A stretch of DNA of 64,000 nt from Achromobacter aegrifaciens (GCF_902859735.1 NZ_CADIJY010000005.1:372001-436000); one strand, 5' to 3'. Shown: positions 9,695 to 18,726, numbered from the stretch's first letter. The notes: a model not told the origin generated them from the letters alone. Numbers and translations: made by a program.

Positions 9695-10177
9695 ATGGCG
9701 CTGGAAGTTCTGGAACTGCATCATCACGCCGTGCGCATGTCGCTGGACAAGGTCGCGGCCATGGGCGCGTTCTACGGAGACGTGCTGGGACTGGACACAG
9801 ACCGTGGCCGCTGGGAGATTCCGGGCATCGCCGGGTACTTCCTGGACATGGGCAACGACTGCCAGATCCACCTGCTGGGCAGCGACGGCCCCTCGCCCTA
9901 TTCCCAAGGTCCGGGCTGTGATCCTGTGGAAAACCACGTGGCGCTGGCCGTGCGCGATATCGCGGCGGCCGAGACGGAACTGCAGCGCCTTGCGGTGGAT
10001 TATTGGAAGCTGGACAACGTGGCCGCGCCCGAGCTCATGCAGCTGTTCCTGCGCGACCCGGTGGGCAACTTGATCGAGCTGCATCAGATCGGCCGCTGCC
10101 GTTGCAAGCGCAGCGACCGCGCCTTTGCCGACGCGAAGGCCGCGCAAGGCGCTGCGCCGTCGCAGGGCCGGGACTGA
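9695..10177 (+). CDS. VOC (glyoxalase/dioxygenase) superfamily protein
   Basis: This 160-residue cytoplasmic protein has the two beta-alpha-beta-beta-beta units of the VOC fold. It starts 'LEVLELHHHAVRMS' (metal His) and ends 'LFLRDPVGNLIELHQI' (metal Glu). GAGGAG precedes the start. Family members include glyoxalase I, ring-cleavage dioxygenases and fosfomycin-resistance proteins. The 40-residue tail is basic and Cys-containing ('GRCRCKRSD'), extending past the domain. The flavin reductase gene follows after 17 bases, suggesting an operon. The specific reaction is not recognisable. Confidence 0.82.
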   Translation: MALEVLELHHHAVRMSLDKVAAMGAFYGDVLGLDTDRGRWEIPGIAGYFLDMGNDCQIHLLGSDGPSPYSQGPGCDPVENHVALAVRDIAAAETELQRLAVDYWKLDNVAAPELMQLFLRDPVGNLIELHQIGRCRCKRSDRAFADAKAAQGAAPSQGRD

Positions 10178-10194
10178 GGGGCTGGGGATAAGCC

Positions 10195-10869
10195 ATGTTC
10201 ATCGATCTGAATGACCTGGCGGGCCCGGCGCGCTACAAGCTGCTGACCGCGGCGATCGTGCCGCGGCCCATCGCCTGGATCGTGTCGCGCGACGCCGCAG
10301 GGACGACGAACGTGGCGCCGTTCTCGTTTTTTAACCTGATGTCGGGCGATCCGCCGCTGATCTGCGTCGGCATCGGCGTGCGCGGCGACGCGCCCAAGGA
10401 CACCGCGCGCAACATCGCCGAACGCGGCGAGTTCACCGTGAGTCTGGTATCCGCCCCGCAGGCTGGCCGGATGAACGTGACGGCGGTGGATTTTCCGGCG
10501 GACGTGGACGAGTCCCGGGAGGCTGGCCTGGAGCTGTCGCCGTCGCGGCGCATCGAAGTGCCCTGGGTGGCGCAGTCGCCTGTGGCGTTCGAGTGCCGCG
10601 TGCATGAACTGATGCGCATCGACCGCCGCAGCCTGATCGTGGCGCAGGTCGCGGCCATGCACGTGCGCGATGACGTGGTGGCGGACCGCGAGCATCTCTA
10701 TCTGGATGGCCCCGCGATGGACCTGCTGGCGCGGCTGCATAACCCCGGCTGGTATTGCCGGCCGCAGGCGGCTTTCCAGATGCCGCAGTTGACGCTGGCG
10801 CAGTGGGAGGCGCTGAAGCAGTCGGGCGAGGCCCAACGCTATCTGGAGCAAGGGGCCGCAGAGCGCTGA
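10195..10869 (+). CDS. Flavin reductase-like (FMN-binding split-barrel) protein
   Basis: This 224-residue protein has the flavin-reductase-like split barrel: 'LLTAAIVPRPIAWIVSRDAAGTTNVAPFSFF' in the translation, then the 'RGEFTVSLVS' strand. Relatives bind FMN and either feed reduced flavin to monooxygenases or act as oxidoreductases themselves. It overlaps nothing and lies 17 bases after the VOC gene. Together they look like a small oxidoreductase pair, possibly controlled by the LysR gene on either side. Confidence 0.85.
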   Translation: MFIDLNDLAGPARYKLLTAAIVPRPIAWIVSRDAAGTTNVAPFSFFNLMSGDPPLICVGIGVRGDAPKDTARNIAERGEFTVSLVSAPQAGRMNVTAVDFPADVDESREAGLELSPSRRIEVPWVAQSPVAFECRVHELMRIDRRSLIVAQVAAMHVRDDVVADREHLYLDGPAMDLLARLHNPGWYCRPQAAFQMPQLTLAQWEALKQSGEAQRYLEQGAAER

Positions 10870-10887
10870 TGGCACCAGCGCGCGGCG

Positions 10888-11820
10888 TCACCGCCCCGGC
10901 CGCGCCTTCAGATCCCCCATCTCTTCCTGCATGAGCTGGTGCGCATAACGTGAAAACACGCTGACCAGCCGTGTGCGCGTATGGTACGGCGGGTACAGCA
11001 GCGCCACCGTCACCGGCACGGCGGGGCTGAAGGGGCGGATTTCGACGTTGTGGGCGGCGTATTCCTCGCGCGCGGCCAGCGGGTTGATGAGCGCCACGCC
11101 CAATCCTGCGCCGACCAGGGCGCAGATCGACGAACCCAGGCCGGCCTCGGCGACGGTCTGGCGTTCGACCTTGGCTGTCCTGAACACGGCGTCGATTTTC
11201 TCGCGCAGCGGCGTGCCGCTGGTGAAGGCCACGAAAGGCTCGCCGGCGAAGTCCGCCGGCTTGAGCTTTTTCAGCTTGGTCAGGCGATGGTCCTTGGGTA
11301 CCACCGCGACGCAGCTCATGGTCAATACCGGTTCGACCTGGATGCCGGGGGAATCTCCCGACAGCATGGCCAGGCCCGTGTCGCAGAACCCCGAACTGAT
11401 CCAGTTGTGCACCGTGCTGGCGTTGCCGGAATGGATGGACACCATCACGTCCGGGTATTCCGTCTTGAAGGCCGCGACGATGCGCGCCAGCAGCCCGCCT
11501 GCCAGCCGCGGCATGGCGGCTACGCTCAGGCGGCTGGCGCTGAACGAGCGGATGCTGGCCGCCGCCGATTCCAGGCCGGCCAGGCCGATGAAGGTCTTTT
11601 CCACTTCCTGGAAGAAGCGCGACCCGTCCTGCGTCGGGGTCAGGCGGCTGCCATTGCGGTCGAACAAGGCGAACTGGGTAATGGCTTCCAATTGCGCAAT
11701 TAAGCGGCTAACGTGCGGCTGCGAGGTGTGCACGCGCCGTGCGGCGGCGGTCATGGAGCCGGTCATCATCACGGCGCGGAACGCCTCAATGTGTCTCAAG
11801 CCCATCCGTGGAATGGCCAT
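10888..11820 (-). CDS. LysR-family regulator divergent from the glt operon
   Basis: This 310-residue LysR protein has its helix-turn-helix in residues 5-65 ('RHIEAFRAVMMTGSMTAAARRVHTSQPHVSRLIAQLE'), followed by a full effector domain. The sequence style resembles regulators of amino-acid catabolism such as OccR/NocR-type proteins. It is divergent from the gltIJKL-like operon, with 171 bases between the start codons and a GTAT-N6-ATAC dyad close to its own start, so it is the likely regulator of amino-acid uptake here. Confidence 0.88.
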   Translation of the reverse strand: MAIPRMGLRHIEAFRAVMMTGSMTAAARRVHTSQPHVSRLIAQLEAITQFALFDRNGSRLTPTQDGSRFFQEVEKTFIGLAGLESAAASIRSFSASRLSVAAMPRLAGGLLARIVAAFKTEYPDVMVSIHSGNASTVHNWISSGFCDTGLAMLSGDSPGIQVEPVLTMSCVAVVPKDHRLTKLKKLKPADFAGEPFVAFTSGTPLREKIDAVFRTAKVERQTVAEAGLGSSICALVGAGLGVALINPLAAREEYAAHNVEIRPFSPAVPVTVALLYPPYHTRTRLVSVFSRYAHQLMQEEMGDLKARPGR

Positions 11821-11829
11821 GTCAAATCC

Positions 11830-11843
11830 GTATAGAGGAATAC
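11830..11843. promoter_or_regulatory. Candidate operator dyad between LysR and gltI
   Basis: GTAT-AGAGGA-ATAC is a perfect 4+4 dyad, 9 bases upstream of the LysR start codon and 148 bases before gltI. Its position fits LysR autoregulation. The arms are short, so chance occurrence is possible. Confidence 0.35.
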
Positions 11844-11991
11844 TCGATTGGAACTGGATAAAACCATACCGCTAGTTGATACTTTTCGCCAGCCGCGGGG
11901 CTCATCGCGGGACGAGGCGGCTGTCAGCCTGGCTGGCGCCGTCGATCGTGAACATAAACATGCGCCGCTCGAACGGCGCCAAGGGAATCAG

Positions 11992-12903
11992 ATGAAAGCA
12001 CTTGCTGCGATCTCCGTCGCCGCGGCCTTCCTGGGCAGCGCCGCAACCGCCCACGCCGAAGGCCCCAGCCGCCTGGACAAGATCAAGGAAACCGGCGTGA
12101 TCACGCTGGGCCATCCGGAGACCTCGGTCCCATTCGCCTATCTGGACGGCAACCAGAAGCCGATCGGTTACACAGTGGAGATCTGCCAGGAAGTCGCCCA
12201 GTACGTGAAGGCCGCCCTGAAGCTGCCCAAGCTGGAAGTGCGCTACAACCCGACGACTTCCGCCACGCGCATTCCGTTGCTGGCCAATGGCACCATCGAC
12301 CTGGAATGCGGCAACACCACCAATAACCTCGAACGCCATAAGCTGGTGTCGTTCGCGCCTACGACCTTCGTGGCGCAGGTGGTGCTGGTGGCGCGCAAGG
12401 ACGGCGGCGTGGATCCCAACAACCTGGAGTCCTTCCGCGGCAAATCCATCGCCGCGCAGGCCGGCGGCCAGACCTTCCGGCTGATCTCGCAGCTGAACGC
12501 CAAGGGCAACCTGGGTATCACCATGGCGCCGACCAAGGACACCGCCGAAACCATTTTGATGGTGGAATCCGGCCGCGCCGCGGGCTCGGCCAACGACGAC
12601 GGCATCGCTTATGGCGCGGTGGCGTCGTCCAAGAACCCCGACGCCTTCGTGATCGGCACCAAGGGCCTGGAAATGGCGCCCTACGGCATCATGGAACCCA
12701 AGGACGACCCGGCCTTCAAGAAGGTGGTGGACGATGCCGTGCGCGACCTGATCAAGACGGGCAAGGTGGCCGCGATCTACGACAAGTATTTCAATGCGCC
12801 GATCCCGCCCAAGCAGATCAACCTGAAGTACCCGATGAGCGATGCGCTCAAGCGCGCGCTGGCCAATCCGACCGATTCCGGCGATCCCAAGGCGTACGAG
12901 TAA
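11992..12903 (+). CDS. gltI: Glutamate/aspartate ABC transporter periplasmic binding protein
   Basis: This 303-residue periplasmic protein has a Sec signal peptide (residues 1-22, ending AHA-EG). The mature part begins 'SRLDKIKETGVITLGH' and contains 'IPLLANGTIDLECGNTTNN', which aligns closely with E. coli GltI as I recall it. It captures acidic amino acids for the permease GltJK with ATPase GltL, encoded directly downstream. The start at 11992 gives a clean signal peptide; the longer open frame upstream does not. A hairpin after the stop probably keeps this product in excess over the membrane subunits. Confidence 0.9.
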   Translation: MKALAAISVAAAFLGSAATAHAEGPSRLDKIKETGVITLGHPETSVPFAYLDGNQKPIGYTVEICQEVAQYVKAALKLPKLEVRYNPTTSATRIPLLANGTIDLECGNTTNNLERHKLVSFAPTTFVAQVVLVARKDGGVDPNNLESFRGKSIAAQAGGQTFRLISQLNAKGNLGITMAPTKDTAETILMVESGRAAGSANDDGIAYGAVASSKNPDAFVIGTKGLEMAPYGIMEPKDDPAFKKVVDDAVRDLIKTGKVAAIYDKYFNAPIPPKQINLKYPMSDALKRALANPTDSGDPKAYE

Positions 12904-12914
12904 GCAGGCTGTGC

Positions 12915-12935
12915 GCGGGACGCCTGGCGTCCCGC
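12915..12935 (+). promoter_or_regulatory. Intercistronic hairpin gltI-gltJ
   Basis: An 8-bp perfect stem (GCGGGACG / CGTCCCGC) with a 5-base loop lies in the 93-base gap after gltI and has no T run. Such hairpins commonly protect the binding-protein mRNA end or attenuate the downstream permease genes. Confidence 0.55.
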
Positions 12936-12996
12936 GGCTTGCTAGCAAGGACGCCGGCCGCCAGGCGCGGCGGGCATCGCCATCAAGGGACGGGGC

Positions 12997-13743
12997 ATGA
13001 ATTACAACTGGAGCTGGAGCGTCTTCCTGGATATGTCGCCGGACGGCGTGCATACCTTTCTGGAGACGATCTTCATCGGCGTGGGCTGGACCCTGGCGCT
13101 GGCCCTGACGGCGTGGGTGTTCTCGCTATTGCTGGGATCAGTACTGGGCGTGATGCGCACCGCCAGCTCCCGCCTGATGAATGCGCTGGGCGCGACCTAT
13201 GTGGAGGTGTTCCGCAACATCCCGCTGCTGGTGCAGATGTTCCTGTGGTACTTCGTGTTGCCCGAATTGCTGCCGCATGCCTGGGGCCTGGCCATGAAGC
13301 AGATGCCGCAACCCTGGGGCCAGTTCGTTCCCGCGGTGCTGTGCCTGGGGTTCTATGGATCGGCGCGCGTGGCCGAGCAGCTGCGCGCGGGCATACAGTC
13401 GCTGCCGCGCGGCCAGTTCCAGGCGGGCACGGCGCTGGGCCTGACCGAGGCGCAGGTGTACCGCTACATCATCCTGCCGGAAGCGTTCCGCATCGTGCTG
13501 CCGCCCCTGACCTCCGAGTTCATGGGCACCATCAAGTATTCGTCGGTGGCGCTGACGATAGGGCTCCTGGAGCTGACCGGCCAGGCGCGCTCGATGGCGG
13601 AATTCAGCTTCCACATCTTCGAGGCGTTTTCCGCCGCCACGGTGATCTACCTGATCATCAACGGCGTGGTGGTGCTGGGCATGCGCCTGCTCGAACGCCA
13701 TGTTGCGGTGCCCGGACTGATCGGTTCGGCGAAAAGGCCCTAG
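12997..13743 (+). CDS. gltJ: Glutamate/aspartate ABC permease subunit
   Basis: This 248-residue inner-membrane permease of the His/Glu/Gln type has five or so hydrophobic segments. The EAA-loop region is 'EQLRAGIQSLPRGQFQAGTALGLTEAQVYRYIILPEAFR'. The N-terminus 'NYNWSWSVF' and 'YVEVFRNIPLLVQMF' match E. coli GltJ closely. It pairs with GltK and is energised by GltL. It is the second gene of the operon, and gltK starts 9 bases after its stop. Confidence 0.9.
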   Translation: MNYNWSWSVFLDMSPDGVHTFLETIFIGVGWTLALALTAWVFSLLLGSVLGVMRTASSRLMNALGATYVEVFRNIPLLVQMFLWYFVLPELLPHAWGLAMKQMPQPWGQFVPAVLCLGFYGSARVAEQLRAGIQSLPRGQFQAGTALGLTEAQVYRYIILPEAFRIVLPPLTSEFMGTIKYSSVALTIGLLELTGQARSMAEFSFHIFEAFSAATVIYLIINGVVVLGMRLLERHVAVPGLIGSAKRP

Positions 13744-13752
13744 GACGACACC

Positions 13753-14442
13753 ATGGGCAAATTCGATTTCGACGTGATCTGGGCGGCGCTGCCCTATCTG
13801 TTCAAGACGGGCATGACCTTCACGCTGACGCTGACCGCGCTGGCGGGCGTGATGGGCCTGGCGCTGGGCACGCTGCTGGCCATGATGCGGCTGTCGCGCT
13901 TCAAGATCCTGTCGGTGCCGGCGGGCATCTACGTGAACGTGATGCGCTCGATCCCGCTTCTGCTGGTGATCTTCTGGTTCTACTTCCTGATGCCCTACAT
14001 CGCCGCCTGGGTGGTGGGGTCGCCCACGCCGCTGCGCGTGGGGGCGTTCAATTCGGCGGTAATCACCTTCACCTTGTTCGAGGCCGCGTACTTCTGCGAA
14101 ATCATGCGCGCGGGCATCCAGTCCATCGCGCGCGGCCAGGTGTCGGCCAGCATGGCGCTGGGGCTGAACCACTGGCAGGGCATGCGCTACGTGGTGTTGC
14201 CGCAGGCGTTCCGCAACATGCTGCCCGCGCTTTTGACCCGCATCATCATCCTGTTCCAGGACACCTCGCTGGTGTATGTGCTGTCTCTCACCGACTTCCT
14301 CGGCGCGGCGGCCAAGATCGGTCAGCGCGACGGTCGTCTGGTGGAGCTCTATCTATTCGTGGCGGTGGTGTATTTCGTGATCTGCTTCACGGCGTCCCGC
14401 CTGGTCAAGTTGCTGGAAAAGCGCACGCGGGTGCTGCGCTAG
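13753..14442 (+). CDS. gltK: Glutamate/aspartate ABC permease subunit
   Basis: This 229-residue membrane permease is the partner of GltJ. It has the HisM-type signature 'MRAGIQSIARGQVSASMALGLNHWQGMRYVVLPQAFRNMLP' and five hydrophobic stretches. It begins 9 bases after gltJ, implying coupled translation, and is followed by the ATPase gene 33 bases later. No irregularity was seen. Confidence 0.9.
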   Translation: MGKFDFDVIWAALPYLFKTGMTFTLTLTALAGVMGLALGTLLAMMRLSRFKILSVPAGIYVNVMRSIPLLLVIFWFYFLMPYIAAWVVGSPTPLRVGAFNSAVITFTLFEAAYFCEIMRAGIQSIARGQVSASMALGLNHWQGMRYVVLPQAFRNMLPALLTRIIILFQDTSLVYVLSLTDFLGAAAKIGQRDGRLVELYLFVAVVYFVICFTASRLVKLLEKRTRVLR

Positions 14443-14456
14443 CGCAGCGCTTCCAG

Positions 14457-14465
14457 TTATCCACA
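14457..14465 (+). promoter_or_regulatory. Perfect DnaA-box sequence
   Basis: TTATCCACA matches the DnaA consensus exactly. It lies in the 33-base gap between gltK and gltL. It is a single box, with no cluster or AT-rich stretch nearby, so this is not an origin. A chance match or a DnaA-titrating or regulatory site are both possible. Confidence 0.3.
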
Positions 14466-14475
14466 GGTTTCAACA

Positions 14476-15234
14476 ATGCAACTCTCTTCCAAGCCCCCGA
14501 TGATAGCGATCAAGCAGGTCAGCAAGTGGTATGGCGACTTCCAGGTGCTGGACGATTGCTCGACCACCGTGGGCCGCGGCGAAGTCGTGGTGGTGTGCGG
14601 GCCGTCGGGTTCGGGCAAGTCCACGCTGATCAAGACCGTGAACGCGCTGGAGCCCTTCCAGAAGGGCGAGATCCAGGTCAACGGCATTTCGGTGGGCGAT
14701 CCGCGTACCAACCTGCCCAAGTTGCGCGCGGTGGCCGGCATGGTGTTCCAGCATTTCGAGCTGTTCCCGCACCTGTCGGTGACGGAGAACCTGTGCCTGG
14801 GCCAGCTCAAGGTGCTCAAGCGCGGCAAGGACGAAGCCCGCCAGCGCGCGCTGGCCCTGCTGGAGCGCGTGGGCCTGTCGGCGCACAAGGACAAGCACCC
14901 CGGCGAGCTGTCGGGCGGCCAGCAGCAGCGCGTGGCGATCGCGCGCGCGCTGTCGATGGACCCGGTGGTGATGCTGTTCGACGAGCCGACTTCGGCGCTG
15001 GATCCGGAGATGGTCAACGAAGTGCTGGACGTGATGACCGACCTGGCCGCCGAAGGCATGACGATGATGGTGGTGACCCACGAAATGGGATTCGCCCGCC
15101 GCGTCGCCGACCGTGTGATCTTCATGGACGGCGGCAAGATCGTGGAAGACTGCGACAAGGAGCAGTTCTTCGGCGATGTAGAGGAGCGTGCGCCGCGCAC
15201 GCGCCAGTTTCTTTCCAAAATCCTGCAGCACTGA
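14476..15234 (+). CDS. gltL: Glutamate/aspartate ABC transporter ATPase
   Basis: This 252-residue cytoplasmic ATPase has Walker [10 protein letters not shown], the Q-loop '[15 protein letters not shown]', the signature LSGGQQQR and Walker [14 protein letters not shown], and a final switch His in 'VVTHEMGFA'. This is the polar-amino-acid class (GlnQ/GltL). The start at 14476 adds eight residues before the usual MI-x-I; the ATG at 14500 is an alternative. It drives GltJK. The next gene (threonine aldolase) starts 5 bases after its stop, so it belongs to the same transcript. Confidence 0.9.
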   Translation: MQLSSKPPMIAIKQVSKWYGDFQVLDDCSTTVGRGEVVVVCGPSGSGKSTLIKTVNALEPFQKGEIQVNGISVGDPRTNLPKLRAVAGMVFQHFELFPHLSVTENLCLGQLKVLKRGKDEARQRALALLERVGLSAHKDKHPGELSGGQQQRVAIARALSMDPVVMLFDEPTSALDPEMVNEVLDVMTDLAAEGMTMMVVTHEMGFARRVADRVIFMDGGKIVEDCDKEQFFGDVEERAPRTRQFLSKILQH

Positions 15235-15239
15235 CAGCC

Positions 15240-16295
15240 ATGACCCAGACCTCCTCCGCCGCCGCCCGCGCACCCGTCGACCTGCGCAGCGACACGGTCA
15301 CCCATCCCACCGCGGCCATGTATGAACGCATGCGCACCGCACCCATCGGCGATGACGGCCTGGATGGCGACCCTACCGTACGCGAGCTCGAGGCGTATGT
15401 GGCCGCGCAGTTGGGCAAAGAAGGCGGGCTGTTCGTGCCCAGCTGCACCATGGCCAACCTGCTGGCGGTGCTGGCGCAGACGCAGCGCAATGAGCAGGTG
15501 GTGCTGGAGTCGGCCGCCCACATGTACACGTCCGAACGCGGCGCGGCCACGTTCACCGGCTCGTTCTACCTGGGTCTGCCCGGTTCTGATGGCGCCATGG
15601 ACCTGAACCGCCTGGAGGACGCTTTGCTGGCTGGCGGCCACCGGTTGAAGACGGCGCTGGTGACGATGGAGACCTCGCACAACAATGCGGCCGGCGCGGT
15701 GCTGCCGCTTGATCACATGCAGGCGGTCCATGGCCTGGCGCATGCCGCGGGCGTGCCGGTGCACCTGGATGGCGCGCGGCTTTACAACGCGGCCGTGGCC
15801 CTGGGCGTGGCGGCGGGCGAGATCGCCTGCCATGCCGATACCGTGTCGCTGTGCCTGTCCAAGGGCCTGAGCGCGCCGGTGGGCGCTGTGTTGGCCGGCA
15901 GCCAGTCGGTCATGGCCCGCGCGCGCGTGCTGCGCCGCATGCTGGGCGGCACGCAGCGCCAGTCGGGCATCATGGCCGCGGCCGGCCTGGAAGGCGTTCA
16001 GACCATGACCGGGCGGCTGGCGGAGGACCACGTCCGCGCCCGCAGCCTGAGCGCGGGCGTGAACCGCCTGGGACCGGCTCTTTCGGCCACCGAACCGCAG
16101 ACCAACATCGTGCAGGTGGAAACCGCCGACACGGGCAGGAGCAACACGGAGTGGGTGGCTGCCCTGCAGGCGGCGGGCTTGCTGGTGCGTCCCTGGGGCC
16201 GCACGCGGCTGCGCTGCGTGACTCACCGCCACATCGGCGACGCCGACATCGACGCGGCTGTGCAGGCCTTCGAAACGGTGCTGAACGCAGGCTGA
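15240..16295 (+). CDS. ltaE: Low-specificity L-threonine aldolase
   Basis: This 351-residue PLP enzyme cleaves L-threonine and L-allo-threonine to glycine and acetaldehyde. Motifs are 'VDLRSDTVTHPT' at the N-terminus, 'PIGDDGLDGDPTVRELE', 'VHLDGARLYNAAVALG' and the PLP-lysine segment 'SLCLSKGLSAPVG' (K208). The length is usual for the family. It follows gltL by 5 bases, so amino-acid uptake and cleavage look co-transcribed. The same frame stays open far upstream across gltJKL, but that stretch is a GC-driven shadow; the enzyme begins at 15240. Confidence 0.92.
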   Translation: MTQTSSAAARAPVDLRSDTVTHPTAAMYERMRTAPIGDDGLDGDPTVRELEAYVAAQLGKEGGLFVPSCTMANLLAVLAQTQRNEQVVLESAAHMYTSERGAATFTGSFYLGLPGSDGAMDLNRLEDALLAGGHRLKTALVTMETSHNNAAGAVLPLDHMQAVHGLAHAAGVPVHLDGARLYNAAVALGVAAGEIACHADTVSLCLSKGLSAPVGAVLAGSQSVMARARVLRRMLGGTQRQSGIMAAAGLEGVQTMTGRLAEDHVRARSLSAGVNRLGPALSATEPQTNIVQVETADTGRSNTEWVAALQAAGLLVRPWGRTRLRCVTHRHIGDADIDAAVQAFETVLNAG

Positions 16296-16337
16296 TCTGC
16301 TCCGTTCAGCAGCGGTGTCGCGATGCGATAATGCCGC

Positions 16338-17243
16338 ATGACCACGACCCATCTTTCCCGAAAAGACTATTTCTGCGCACTGGCGGTCGTGGTCATCTGG
16401 GGCACCAACTTCGTCGCCATGAAAGTCGGCATGCGGGGCCTCTCCCCCATGCTGCTGGGCGCCCTGAGATTCGCGCTGGCGGCCTTTCCCCTGATTCTCT
16501 TCGTGCGTGCGCCCAGGCTGCCGTGGCGCTGGGTCGCGGCGTATGGATTGGTCCAGGGCCTGGGCCAGTTCGGACTGCTGTTCACCGCCTTGAAGTTCGG
16601 CATGCCGGCCGGCATGGCTTCGCTGGTGATCCAGACGCAGGCCTTCTTCACGCTGCTGCTGGCCGCGCCCATCCTGCATGAGCGCGCGCAGCGCCACCAC
16701 TGGATCGGGCTGGGCGTGGCGGCGCTGGGGCTGGCGGTCATCGCCGGCGGCCGCGGCGAAGGGCCGGGCCAGATGACCATGGCGGGCTTCGTGCTGACGC
16801 TGGGCGGCGCGTTCATGTGGGCCGTGTCGAACATAATCGTGCGCCTGGCCAGCCGCAAGTCGCCCGGCTACGACCCGTTTGCCTTCATCGCCTGGAGCAG
16901 CGCCGCGCCGGTGCTGCCTTTCCTGCTGCTGGCGGTGCTGATCGACGGCTGGCAGCCGGTGGTCGGCATGATCGTGAACATAGGCTGGGGAGAGATCCTG
17001 TCGGTGTTGTACCTGGCGGTGCTGGCCACTTTGGTGGCCTACACGTTGTGGACGCAGTTGCTCACGCGCCACGCCGCCGCCAAGATCGCACCGTTCTCGT
17101 TGCTGGTGCCCGTGGTGGGGCTATGGGCCGCTTCCGTGGCCTTCGGCGAACGCCTGGAGACGCTGCAATGGGTAGGCGTGGCCTGCGTGCTGGCCGGCCT
17201 GCTCTTCAACCAGCTGGGCGGGCGCTGGCTGCGCACGCGCTGA
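16338..17243 (+). CDS. EamA-family (DMT) exporter
   Basis: This 301-residue inner-membrane protein has about ten hydrophobic segments in two EamA repeats ('VVVIWGTNFVAMKVGMRGLSP', later 'LGGAFMWAVSNIIVRLASRK'). E. coli EamA exports cysteine pathway metabolites. It starts 42 bases after ltaE in the same direction and could export an amino acid or product of that pathway, which is inference. It is convergent with the acylphosphatase gene. Confidence 0.87.
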   Translation: MTTTHLSRKDYFCALAVVVIWGTNFVAMKVGMRGLSPMLLGALRFALAAFPLILFVRAPRLPWRWVAAYGLVQGLGQFGLLFTALKFGMPAGMASLVIQTQAFFTLLLAAPILHERAQRHHWIGLGVAALGLAVIAGGRGEGPGQMTMAGFVLTLGGAFMWAVSNIIVRLASRKSPGYDPFAFIAWSSAAPVLPFLLLAVLIDGWQPVVGMIVNIGWGEILSVLYLAVLATLVAYTLWTQLLTRHAAAKIAPFSLLVPVVGLWAASVAFGERLETLQWVGVACVLAGLLFNQLGGRWLRTR

Positions 17244-17326
17244 GCCTTCCGGCAGGCGCTTTTTTCCCTTTCGCGTGCGTATCGGCCGACCAGACTAGCC
17301 CATAACGGCGAGCAGAGGCGACGGCC

Positions 17327-17623
17327 TCACAGCTGCTCGAAACGGATGTAACGCTTATCGGTGTACTCCCGGCGGGTGGTGATTTCCTGCACGCTGGCGC
17401 CCGGGGGGCCGCGCCGCAGCCATTCCAGCATGTGGTCGACCTGGTCGGCGGTGCCTTGCACCATGGCTTCGACCGTGCCGTTCGGCAGGTTCTGCACCCA
17501 GCCCTTGGCGCCCAGCATGTGGGCGCGCCGGACCGTGGCGTGGCGGTAGCCCACGCCCTGCACGGTGCCGGTGATCGTGACGTGCACGGTCTCGATATGG
17601 GTATCGGCTTTAGGGTCTTGCAT
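17327..17623 (-). CDS. acyP: Acylphosphatase
   Basis: This 98-residue cytosolic enzyme hydrolyses acyl phosphates. It carries the signature 'VTITGTVQGVGYRHATVRRA' with the catalytic Arg, and 'GWVQNLPNGTVE' with the catalytic Asn. The length is normal, with a short charged N-terminal extension. It stands alone between convergent EamA and divergent phytanoyl-CoA dioxygenase genes. Confidence 0.93.
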   Translation of the reverse strand: MQDPKADTHIETVHVTITGTVQGVGYRHATVRRAHMLGAKGWVQNLPNGTVEAMVQGTADQVDHMLEWLRRGPPGASVQEITTRREYTDKRYIRFEQL

Positions 17624-17783
17624 CGATTCTCTCTTGGATGATGCGCCGCGCTCGGCGATGTACGTAGACGTTAGTGACTACGGCGGATGATCTATAGGCC
17701 GGGGGCACGCCTGGCGATACGTTAGAGCTCATGTCAAAACGTGCCAGCGGGAACACCCGTTACCAGAGCTTGGAGAAGCCATT

Positions 17784-18680
17784 ATGGAAGAGACCAGTTT
17801 GTTGTCGGAAGCTGAGACAGCGCGCTACAGGGAACAGGGTTACCTGGCCCTGAAGGACATGTGCCCGCAGGACGAGGTGGGTTACATCCGCAGGACGCTG
17901 CTCGACCTGTTCGCGAACAAGACCGGCTACAACGAGGGTGCGCAGTATGACTTTGTGAGCCGTGACGACCCGTCCAAACCCGCCAAGTTTCCCAGCCTGC
18001 ACGATCCACGCCATTATGCCCCGGGCCTCTTGAAGACCGAGTACCACGAGCGCACCCTGGAGCTGGCGCGCCAGCTGCTGGGCCCCGAGGCCGCCCTGTA
18101 TGGCGAGCACGCCCTGCTCAAGCCTGGGCCGCACGGACCGGAAACGCCGTGGCACCAGGACGAGGCTTTCCGCTCGCCGGACTTCATCTACAACGAACTC
18201 AGCATCTGGCTGGCGCTGCAGCCGGCCACCACGGAAAACGGCTGCATGCAGTTCATTCCGGGTTCCAACAAATGGGATGTGCTGGAGCACCGTTCGCCGG
18301 GCGGCGACAAGACCCTGCATCCGCTGGAATGCTGCGGCGATTTTCCGCGCGACCAGGCGGTGCCGGAGCCCCTGGACCCGGGCGGCATCACGGTGCACGA
18401 CGCCCGCACGCTGCACTTCACCGGGCCGAATACCTCGCAGGCGCCGCGGCTGGCTTACATCCTGATCTACAACACGCCGCCGGTCTACAAGCCGGGCCGC
18501 CGCGAATTCCCGTGGCTGGAGGGCCGCTGGACCGACAGCCAGACCCGCAAGAAGCAGTGGCACAAGCGCGGCGGGCTGGCCGTGGACGTGATGCGCCGTC
18601 TGCCCGGCGCGCGGCTGACCAGCCCACGCTGGGTGGCCTGGGCCACGATCCGGGCCGTGTCCAAAGTCTGGCCGCGATAA
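17784..18680 (+). CDS. Phytanoyl-CoA dioxygenase-family protein
   Basis: This 298-residue Fe(II)/2-oxoglutarate-dependent oxygenase belongs to the PhyH family. The metal facial triad is visible as 'TPWHQDEAF' (H124, D126) and 'ARTLHFTGPN' (H211), with the 2-oxoglutarate Arg in 'PRLAYILIY' (R222). It hydroxylates an unknown small molecule; ectoine and alkyl-chain hydroxylases are relatives. It is a monocistronic gene with a 160-base upstream gap, followed by a strong hairpin at 18727. Confidence 0.87.
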   Translation: MEETSLLSEAETARYREQGYLALKDMCPQDEVGYIRRTLLDLFANKTGYNEGAQYDFVSRDDPSKPAKFPSLHDPRHYAPGLLKTEYHERTLELARQLLGPEAALYGEHALLKPGPHGPETPWHQDEAFRSPDFIYNELSIWLALQPATTENGCMQFIPGSNKWDVLEHRSPGGDKTLHPLECCGDFPRDQAVPEPLDPGGITVHDARTLHFTGPNTSQAPRLAYILIYNTPPVYKPGRREFPWLEGRWTDSQTRKKQWHKRGGLAVDVMRRLPGARLTSPRWVAWATIRAVSKVWPR

Positions 18681-18726
18681 CGGGGGCGCAGGGGCCGCAA
18701 GAGTCCCTGCGATAAGGGGGGCGAAC

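Noticed and set aside
12939-15239. Open frame running from gltI end through gltJKL into threonine aldolase, suggesting a fusion of over 1100 residues
   Set aside because: The upstream 760 codons are out of frame with clear gltJ, gltK and gltL genes and encode low-complexity sequence; the aldolase begins at 15240.
14457-17072. Minus-strand open frame of about 870 codons
   Set aside because: Antisense to gltL, ltaE and EamA; composition typical of shadow frames.
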